A stretch of 64,000 nucleotides of DNA from the NCBI GenBank assembly GCA_032433765.1, contig JAVIAB010000073.1, positions 55,789,565 through 55,853,564 on the forward strand, given 5' to 3'. Positions 55,646 to 64,000 of this stretch are shown one piece after another. Source of the stretch: Megaustenia siamemsis. Its lineage: Eukaryota > Mollusca > Gastropoda > Stylommatophora > Ariophantidae. Made by a program: the position numbers and the translations under genes. The notes beneath the pieces were generated by a model. That model saw only the letters and a program-made list of their open reading frames with translations. It searched no databases and was not told the DNA's origin. Position 1 is the first letter of the stretch. Every line of letters begins with the position of its first letter.

Positions 55646-56589
55646 CGTAAATAATTAAAACAAATATGTGCTACTATTTTCCAATTCATGTGTAACTACA
55701 AACCTGACTTTTCTATTGCTACGTTGTTGGTTTTATCTTTCAAATCGTTAACTATCGTATCTTAGTGACTACTCAATATTGCCGACAGAGAGAAAGAAGA
55801 AAGAAAAGAGACTACTCTGTTAGTCTCGAAAATGAAGTATATAACTACCGTGTGACTACATGAGAACCCACAGTGAAGAATAAAGCCAATTTTTCCTACC
55901 ACGCAAGTCGTCAGAAGAGACTAAGGATGTCTGGAATCGTCGCCTGTACTGTTAGGTAGGACGTGCACGGAGCGATCTTGTTTACGGAATTTACCGATGC
56001 ATTTTGGAAAATGCTGTTACAACCGGTGGAGCGGATATGGAAATTCTTGACTGCAATGAAACTAGTTCAACAGATAGAACATAATATAATATAATGAAGT
56101 ATATGAGATAAGGTGTTCTTTTTTTCATCATTCCAGCCGCTGTTTAAAGCTGTTTATTTCTGTGATACACATTGATCATTTTAACTTATGATAGACCATA
56201 CTTATCAGATCACTGACAACATAAGATTGGGGAGAACACGCTTTTGCGTTAAATGTAATTAACTTGGTTTAAAATGCATTTAGTTTTTGTTGTAGGAGAA
56301 GAGTTACATATCCCATTAGTTTGTTAAATTTAATGCATCGAATGCCAATTTCAATCGGCCTTTATTCTCCGGTCATGTAAATCCCCTCGGCAGACCCTAA
56401 TATAGACATGTTGCTGTAACGATTACATTTATTTTTTAATGTAAATTTACATGTCAACTTTTTTTTATAATAAATTAATAATTAATGGAATAAAAACTTC
56501 AAAACAGAATAGGCAAATTCAACATTTACAAGAAATCTAATTGAAAAGAGATTTCTTCACTACAAGCGTTTATTCAATGACTAGTTTTC
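55646..56589. other. No recognisable feature
   Basis: AT-rich gap between two minus-strand LINE pieces. It does not read as reverse transcriptase, so either something replaced the intervening part or the two pieces are unrelated. Confidence 0.35.
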
Positions 56590-56930
56590 TTTATTGTTCA
56601 CCCGTAAGATGTTGTAGATGTTTAGAGTTTTCTCTTAGTAATACATTATCATCTCTACATTTTGGCGATAGGATATATCCCTGTCTTACTCCTATTTTTG
56701 TATCAATAGGTGTAGAGTTCTTTTTGTTATATTTTATTATTGATGTTTGCTCCCGGTATAAATTACATTCGAATCGTAAGTCTGTGCCATCTAGATGTAT
56801 ATCTTTTAGTCAGTCTATAAGCGGTTTATGTTGTATTCTATCAAAAAAGTTTGGTGTAGTCTATGCAGCAGTCATATTTTGGTTTGTTTACTTCCGTGTA
56901 CTTTTCGATTAAACTTTTACTACTGCAATT
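56590..56930 (-). pseudogene. Reverse transcriptase core fragment (LINE, family uncertain)
   Basis: The minus strand reads CCIDYTKLFDRIQHKPLID (motif A region, near 56840), then LYREQTSIIKYNKK and KIGVRQGYILSPKCR (motif B, near 56675). These are standard landmarks of a LINE polymerase domain. One stop follows LID, and the xxDD box is not recoverable downstream. It could be the 5' part of the LINE-B piece at 55340-55645. Confidence 0.75.
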
Positions 56931-57068
56931 GAATTGTAGAAATATAACATTATATATTAAATTTTACATTAAATATAACATTAAATGTATTTGAAAATGA
57001 GACTTGTACTGTGATCTTTTTTTTAAACACACACATATATATATATAAACACACTTGGTCCTAGACTG

Positions 57069-57152
57069 CTCTCTCTCTCTCTCTCTCTCTCTCCTCTCTC
57101 TCTCCAACACAAACACGCACGATTTATACAATTAGTCCATGTTCAAATAAAC

Positions 57153-57196
<44 letters not shown>
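57069..57196. repeat. CT and AT microsatellites
   Basis: (CT)n at 57069-57105 and (AT)n at 57155-57196, with short non-repetitive sequence between. Confidence 0.92.
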
Positions 57197-57199
<3 letters not shown>

Positions 57200-57559
57200 A
57201 GCGTGGTTTGACTAGCTGTTTACCATAAAATAAACAGTTTTCTGGAATCTGACCTAGTTTTCATCCCTTGGATGAAATATTGTGATCCATTTTCATTATC
57301 CAGCCCGGTTAATCAGGTCAGATAGCTCATCAGCAAAAGGGTTATTCCTATGACCTCTGTGTTCCTTTGCAAGTTCTCAATCTGCATTTATAACGATGCC
57401 AGATATTCGTCCGGCATATTTTGCTAAAGTCCACCCAATTTAAAGTTTTGATGCAGTTATTTTGGTCACGCAACTGTTCCATACAACATGTCGATAATAT
57501 TTGGCTTCCATTTTTAGCAAATATTTGTGTCTCGATTTCCGTATAGCCAGTGGCCATAA

Positions 57560-57819
57560 TGGAGCCGCGATAGCTCAGTGGTTAGTGAACTGGTACAAAG
57601 GACAAGAGGTAGGGTTCGATCTCAACCGACGGATTCCGGTTCACCCAGCCTTTAAATGGGCACCGGATTTTTTTCTGGGAAAGTAAAGCGGCATGGGCAT
57701 AATACCGACCACATTACCTCAAAAATCATATGCCGAAGGTCTGTAAAATGTATGGTCACTAACACCATATTCCCTATACGCCACTTGGCGTGATGGGGGT
57801 ATTTTAATTTACCCTTTTA
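57560..57819 (+). mobile_element. SINE1, copy 4
   Basis: A full-length copy with A-box TAGCTCAGTGGTTAG and B-box GGTTCGATCTC. A two-base deletion turns GGACTACAAAGG into GGTACAAAGG. The target-site duplication is 12 bp with one mismatch: CAGTGGCCATAA at 57548-57559 and CAGTGGTCATAA at 57820-57831. Confidence 0.9.
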
Positions 57820-58011
57820 CAGTGGTCATAAACATTACGGAAAATGTACTTCTTTATAGGAAATTGACAATACTCGTATAGGTCCATACACGCTTAGTAG
57901 CAAGGAGAAAGGGAAAAAACAAGAAATGTCAGTAACATTATGCGTCAAGCGTAGTCACTCACGAAAGGTCATAAGATGAAATAAGGACATCTCAGAGGTT
58001 TACCTCTTTAA

Positions 58012-58272
58012 GTAAAAAAAAGTAAAGAGCCCCCGTCACGCCAAGTGACGTATGGGGAATATGGTGTTAGTGACCAGAATTTTACATACCTTCGGCATAT
58101 GATTTTTTGAGGTAATGTGGTCAGTATTACGTCCGTGCCACTTTACTTTCCCAGAAAAAAAATCAGGTATCCACTTAAGGCTGGGGTGAACTTGGAAGGT
58201 GTCGATCAGGATCAAGTCCGACCTCTTGTCCTTCGTAGTCCAGTTCACTAACCAATGAGCTATCGCGGCTCT
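58012..58272 (-). mobile_element. SINE1, copy 5
   Basis: A reverse copy, 192 bp from copy 4 and facing it. The head abuts the TTAA MITE at 58274. No clear target-site duplication is visible, perhaps because later changes at the MITE border removed it. Confidence 0.85.
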
Positions 58273-58273
58273 A

Positions 58274-58541
58274 TTAACCCTTTCCGTACGGAAGCTTTTC
58301 ATCGACGCAACGGAAGAGATTCCAGAGACAATTTTTTTCATGATTTTAAGAATCAATCTACATATTTATATTTATCTATCATAACATATTATATATAAAT
58401 TTTTAGATAATTGAACACGGTATTAGATTTCATCAATATCAAGATGATACAAGACATGTACAAAGAATATGGTTTGATGGCGTTCACACTAATCAAATTG
58501 AGCGTGGCGCACAATGCGTCGAAACGTACGGAAAGAGTTAG
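58274..58541 (-). mobile_element. MITE-like element with TTAA flank, copy 2
   Basis: The left end is TTAA followed by CCCTTTCCGTACG. The right end, in reverse complement, is CTAA followed by CTCTTTCCGTACG, giving 13-bp terminal inverted repeats with one mismatch. A CGACGCA motif sits just inside both ends. TTAA target sites with CCC starts are typical of piggyBac-type elements. It has no coding capacity, so it would depend on a transposase elsewhere. Confidence 0.65.
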
Positions 58542-59394
58542 CTCTTTAACTCTGGAGTAACTTTTTCGGAGAATTCGGTTGTCTTTTGTTGAAACAACAC
58601 GTCATTAAGACCGTAATTGGAAATCTGTACACAGAGCTTCTCAGCAAGAGGCATCTGATCATCAGAAGTTATCCATCAAGCTAGTGTGCCGACCCTTAGC
58701 TTCTTGACATACGGGTGGAGGGGGGTGGAGGAGGGCAGGGTAATGAATACACAAGCGACGACCTCATGAGGCATTAAACATGAAGGCTCACACTGTATTC
58801 AGCCTTTAATAACTCAGCTTATTGAGTTATTGAGTTATTTGAGGGCCATCACCATTGCACTCCGAGCATGTCCATAGGTGCTCAGATCATCAGCAAGTCT
58901 CGAAGTGTCCAGCGACTGACGACTCCAGTTCTGTGTTGGTTTATTAGTCTTCTTACACACCCACTAAGTTTCTCGTTTCTGGCTGTGTCCATCTTAACTC
59001 AACTTATTATGATCAGCTACCACTGCCCATACCCTGTCACACACACTTGTCTAAGCTTGAACGCACTGATTTCCCTCTTCGGGGGATGGCGGCAGTCACA
59101 ATGACTTGCTATTTTGAGTCACTGTGATAGTTTTCTGATGTGCAACGTTTGCCTTTTACTTTTATTTTAATTTGGACAATTCTTGATTAGGAAAAAAGAA
59201 ATTGTAAATTATTTGGAACTTGGTGAAGTTGGGTACTTAACAAATTGAAAGTCAGATTTGACTGAAACTACCAACATAATTGTTCAACTGGTAGACATAG
59301 CAAAGGGAAGTAACTGGTGTGTCCAGGTGAGACAATTAGACATGAAACGAACAACATTCACTTACCTAGCAACAGCAGGAGGGTACAGCTATAC
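58542..59394. other. No gene; contains dispersed repeat X copy 2 at 58818-58932
   Basis: The repeat X match (CATTGCACTCCGAGCATGTC to CTGACGACTCCAG) is embedded in otherwise unrecognised sequence. A 78-codon frame at 58868-59104 overlaps it and is not convincing. Confidence 0.5.
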
Positions 59395-62300
59395 GAAGAC
59401 AAGGGAGTAAATGAGGTTTTATTGTTTAGTAATAGTTGGATGAAGACAAGGGAGTAAATGAGGTTTTATTGTTTAGTAATAGTTGGATGAAGACAAGGGA
59501 GTAAATGAGGTTTTATTGTTTAGTAATAGTTGGATGAAGACAAGGGAGTAAATGAGGTTTTATTGTTTAGTAATAGTTGGATGAAGACAAGGGAGTAAAT
59601 GAGGTTTTATTGTTTAGTAATACATGTAGTTGGATGAAGACAAGGGCGTAAAAAAGGTTTTATTGTTTAGTAATAGTTGGATGAAGACAAGGGAGTAAAT
59701 GAGGTTTTATTGTTTAGTAATAGTTGGATGAAGACAAGGGAGTAAATGAGGTTTTATTGTTTAGTAATAGTTGGATGAAGACAAGGGAGTAAATAAGGTT
59801 TTATTGTTTAGTAATAGTTGGATGAAGACAAGGGAGTAAATAAGGTTTTATTGTTTAGTAATAGTTGGATGAAGACAAGGGAGTAAATGAGGTTTTATTG
59901 TTTAGTAATAGTTGGATGAAGACAAGGGAGTAAATAAGGTTTTGTTTAGTAATAGTTGGATGAAGACAAGGGACTAAATAAGGTTTTATTGTTTAGTAAT
60001 AGTTGGATGAAGACAAGGGAGTAAATGAGGTTTTCTTGTTTAGTAATAGTTGGATGAAGACAAGGGAATAAATGAGGTTTTTTTGTTTAGTAATAGTTGG
60101 ATGAAGACAAGGGAGTAAATGAGGTTTTTTTGTTTAGTAATAGTTGAATGAAGACAAGGGAGTAAATAAGGTTTTATTGTTTAGTAATAGTTGAATGAAG
60201 ACAAGGGAGTAAATAAGGTTTTATTGTTTAGTAATAGTTGAATGAAGACAAGGGAGTAAATAAGGTTTTATTGTTTAGTAATAGTTGAATGCAGACAAGG
60301 GACTAAATGAGGTTTTATTGTTTAGTAATAGTTGAATGAAGACAAGGGAATAAATGAGGTTTTTTTGTTTAGTAACAGTTGGATGAAGACAAGGGAGTAA
60401 ATGAGGTTTTTTTGTTTAGTAATAGTTGAATGAAGACAAGGGAATAAATGAGGTTTTTTTGTTTAGTAATAGTTGGATGAAGATAAGGGAGTAAATGAGG
60501 TTTTATTGTTTAGTAATAGTTGAATGAAGACAAGGGAATAAATGAGGTTTTTTTGTTTAGTAATAGTTGGATGAAGACAAGGGAGTAAATGAGGTTTTTT
60601 TGTTTAGTAATAGTTGGATGAAGATAAGGGAGTAAATGAGGTTTTATTGTTTAGTAATAGTTGAATGAAGACAAGGGAATAAATGAGGTTTTTTTGTTTA
60701 GCAATAGTTGGATGAAGACAAGGGAGTAAATGAGGTTTTTTTGTTTAGTAATAGTTGGATGAAGACAAGGGAATAAATTAGGTTTTTTTGTTTAGTAATA
60801 GTTGGATGAAGATAAGGGAGTAAATGAGGTTTTATTGTTTAGTAATAGTTGAATGAAGACAAGGGAGTAAATGAGGTTTTTTTGTTTAGTAATAGTTGAA
60901 TGAAGACAATGGAATAAATGAGGTTTTATTGTTTAGTAATAGTTGGATGAAGACAAGGGAGTAAATGAGGTTTTTTTGTTTAGTAATAGTTGAATGAAGA
61001 CAAGGGAATAAATGAGGTTTTTTTGTTTAGTAAGAGTTGGATGAAGATAAGGGAGTAAATGAGGTTTTATTGTTTAGTAATAGTTGGATGAAGATAAGGG
61101 AGTAAATGAGGTTTTATTGTTTAGTAATAGTTGGATGAAGACAAGGGAGTAAATGAGGTTTTATTGTTTAGTAATAGTTGGATGAAGATAAGGGAGTAAA
61201 TGAGGTTTTATTGTTTAGTAATAGTTGGATGAAGATAAGGGAGTAAATGAGGTTTTATTGTTTAGTAATAGTTGGATGAAGATAAGGGAGTAAATGAGGT
61301 TTTTTTGTTTAGTAATAGTTGGATGAAGATAAGGGAGTAAATAAGGTTTTATTGTTTAGTAATAGTTGGATGAAGATAAGGGAGTAAATGAGGTTTTATT
61401 GTTTAGTAATAGTTGGATGAAGATAAGGGAGTAAATGAGGTTTTATTGTTTAGTAATAGTTGGATGAAGATAAGGGAGTAAATGAGGTTTTATTGTTTAG
61501 TAATAGTTGGATGAAGATAATGGAGTAAATGAGGTTTTATTGTTTAGTAATAGTTGGATGAAGACAAGGGAGTAAATAAGGTTTTATTGTTTAGTAATAG
61601 TTGGATGAAGACAAGGGAGTAAATGAGGTTTTATTGTTTAGTAATAGTTGGATGAAGATAAGGGAGTAAATGAGGTTTTATTGTTTAGTAATAGTTGGAT
61701 GAAGATAAGGGAGTAAATGAGGTTTTTTTGTTTAGTAATAGTTGGATGAAGATAAGGGAGTAAATAAGGTTTTATTGTTTAGTAATAGTTGGATGAAGAC
61801 AAGGGAGTAAATGAGGTTTTATTGTTTAGTAATAGTTGGATGAAGACAAGGGAGTAAATGAGGTTTTTTTGTTTTGTAATAGTTGAATGAAGACAAGGGA
61901 ATAAATGAGGTTTTTTTGTTTAGTAAGAGTTGGATGAAGATAAGGGAGTAAATGAGGTTTTATTGTTTAGTAATAGTTGGATGAAGATAAGGGAGTAAAT
62001 GAGGTTTTATTGTTTAGTAATAGTTGGATGAAGATAAGGGAGTAAATGAGGTTTTATTGTTTAGTAATAGTTGGATGAAGATAAGGGAGTAAATGAGGTT
62101 TTATTGTTTAGTAATAGTTGGATGAAGATAATGGAGTAAATGAGGTTTTATTGTTTAGTAATAGTTGGATGAAGACTAGGGAGTAAATAAGGTTTTATTG
62201 TTTAGTAATAGTTGGATGAAGACAAGGGAGTAAATGAGGTTTTATTGTTTAGTAATAGTTGGATGAAGATAAGGGAGTAAATGAGGTTTTATTGTTTAGT

Positions 62301-63330
62301 AATAGTTGGATGAAGATAAGGGAGTAAATGAGGTTTTTTTGTTTAGTAATAGTTGGATGAAGATAAGGGAGTAAATAAGGTTTTATTGTTTAGTAATAGT
62401 TGGATGAAGACAAGGGAGTAAATGAGGTTTTATTGTTTAGTAATAGTTGGATGAAGACAAGGGAGTAAATGAGGTTTTTTTGTTTTGTAATAGTTGAATG
62501 AAGACAAGGGAATAAATGAGGTTTTTTTGTTTAGTAAGAGTTGGATGAAGATAAGGGAGTAAATGAGGTTTTATTGTTTAGTAATAGTTGGATGAAGATA
62601 AGGGAGTAAATGAGGTTTTATTGTTTAGTAATAGTTGGATGAAAATAAGGGAGTAAATGAGGTTTTATTGTTTAGTAATAGTTGGATGAAGATAATGGAG
62701 TAAATGAGGTTTTATTGTTTAGTAATAGTTGGATGAAGACAAGGGAGTAAATAAGGTTTTATTGTTTAGTAATAGTTGGATGAAGACAAGGGAGTAAATG
62801 AGGTTTTATTGTTTAGTAATAGTTGGATGAAGATAAGGGAGTAAATGAGGTTTTATTGTTTAGTAATAGTTGGATGAAGACAAGGGAGTAAATGAGGTTT
62901 TATTGTTTAGTAATAGTTGGATGAAGATAAGGGAGTAAATGAGGTTTTATTGTTTAGTAATAGTTGGATGAAGATAAGGGAGTAAATGAGGTTTTATTGT
63001 TTAGTAATAGTTGGATGAAGATAAGGGAGTAAATGAGGTTTTTTTGTTTAGTAATAGTTGGATGAAGATAAGGGAGTAAATAAGGTTTTATTGTTTAGTA
63101 ATAGTTGGATGAAGACAAGGGAGTAAATGAGGTTTTTTTGTTTAGTAATAGTTGGATGAAGACAAGGGAGTAAATGAGGTTTTTTTTATTTAGTAATAGT
63201 TGAATGAAGACAAGGGAATAAATGAGGTTTTTTTGTTTAGTAATAATTGGATGAAGACAAGGGTGTAAATGAGGTTTTATTGTTTAGTAATAGTTGGATG
63301 AAGACAAGGGAGTAAATGAGGTTTTCTGTC
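59395..63330. repeat. 47-bp minisatellite, about 84 copies, with higher-order structure
   Basis: The unit is AATAGTTGGATGAAGACAAG followed by GGAGTAAATGAGGTTTTATT and GTTTAGT. Frequent variants are GATAAGG, AAATAAGG, TTTTTTTG and TTGAATG. A rare GATAATGGAG variant recurs at about 61517, 62127 and 62691, and GTTTTGTAATAG recurs at about 61871 and 62482. The spacings are 13 or 12 units, so multi-unit blocks were duplicated. Confidence 0.96.
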
Positions 63331-63769
63331 CAGTAATTGTTGGTGGGGGTGAGTTAAAGAGAGGAGTTTCACAGAGAAAACGTGGGTGTGTAACTTGTGA
63401 CAAAGAGCGTGGGAGTTTGAAATGACATCAGCTCTTAAAGCAAAAAGTCAGGAAACAAACAACAAACATATTTGTCTCAGAATGGATGGCTTCAGTAACG
63501 TATGGCGGCGTCCCAGTAGGTGGTTAGCTATTATCCCCTCCAATTACAGCATCTATCTGTAGGAGGTTCAATGAGAGAATGCTTCTATGGGCATGGAATA
63601 AGTAGTTGCTTGTAACGTGAGAAACATGCCCATGAATCACATTGAAGAATTTACCTGTGTGTGTGGATGCAAAACGTCACCAAAAAAAAAAAATAAATAA
63701 GATTGCTGAAAACATAAATTGTCGTGTAGGAATTGTGGTTAAAATGGGAGGAACTTTGCTAATAACATC
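63331..63769. other. No recognisable feature
   Basis: Right flank of the 47-bp array. Short open frames at 63642-63874 on both strands are unconvincing. Confidence 0.35.
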
Positions 63770-63975
63770 AACAAGCAAGTACTGCAAATATATGGAGAAA
63801 AAAAATTGTACAAGAGCACTTTCAAGCAAGCACTGAAAATATATTTTTAAAAAATTGTACAAGAGCACTTTCAAGCAAGCACTGCAAATGTATTTTAAAA
63901 AATTTTACAAGAGCACTTTCAAGCAAGCACTGTAAATATATATTTTTTTAAATTGTACAAGAGAACTTTGATAAC
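63770..63975. repeat. 49-bp tandem repeat, about 4 copies
   Basis: The unit is TTGTACAAGAGCACTTTCAA, then GCAAGCACTG, then an A/T-rich segment of about 19 bp. It may continue beyond the window if the last unit is not terminal. Confidence 0.85.
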
Positions 63976-64000
63976 TAAAAATGTGATAAATCAACACTGA

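Noticed and set aside
59395..63330. CRISPR array
   Set aside because: Repeats are directly adjacent with no unique spacers, and the context is eukaryotic.

Overview
The window looks like a repeat-rich animal genome. It is AT-rich, full of decayed non-LTR retrotransposons (LINEs), tRNA-derived SINEs and minisatellites, and has none of the gene density or operon layout of a microbe. The element mix would suit an invertebrate such as a mollusc, but that is a guess from general character; no gene here fixes the taxon. I find no host protein gene I can name. Names such as LINE-A or SINE1 are local labels for copies recognised by comparing parts of this window with each other.

Layout. 1-7.4 kb: a TTAA-flanked MITE, a cluster of CRE-like sites, a dispersed repeat (R4) carrying a 31-bp array, LINE remnants and one unrecognised exon-like ORF. 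7.47-12.59 kb: two apparently identical, intact Tc1/mariner-type DNA transposons, head to head, each with a 425-codon DDE transposase, short terminal inverted repeats and TA at every junction. 12.6-19.7 kb: a fold-back element, LINE-C and LINE-E remnants, a 36-bp array, SINEs. 19.8-21.7 kb: a possible decayed gene encoding 15-16-residue repeats behind a splice-acceptor-like site. 22-30 kb: SINE1 copies with clear target-site duplications, LINE-A, 27-bp and 31-bp arrays. 30.8-36.6 kb: two large arrays of one 26-bp family in opposite orientation, the first starting inside a LINE-F fragment. 37.3-43.8 kb: composite tetranucleotide, pentamer-based and 37-bp arrays. 45.5-46.2 kb: LINE-A with a SINE nested in it. 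47.8-50.2 kb: LINE-D, whose reverse-transcriptase frame contains an internal expansion of 18 codons to about 26 copies. 50.6-58.9 kb: more LINE pieces, an inverted SINE1 pair and the second TTAA MITE. 59.4-63.3 kb: a 47-bp array of about 84 copies with higher-order structure.

Interactions. The tandem arrays make up roughly 28% of the window. Several sit inside identifiable transposable elements (R4, LINE-D, LINE-F, possibly the SINE1 tail), which suggests that elements supply seeds and tandem duplication expands them. Arrays whose unit is a multiple of three produce long but meaningless reading frames. The only components that look functional are the two transposases. The best candidates for something new are the twin DDE transposons, the in-frame RT-derived minisatellite and the repeat-protein candidate at 19.8-21.7 kb.
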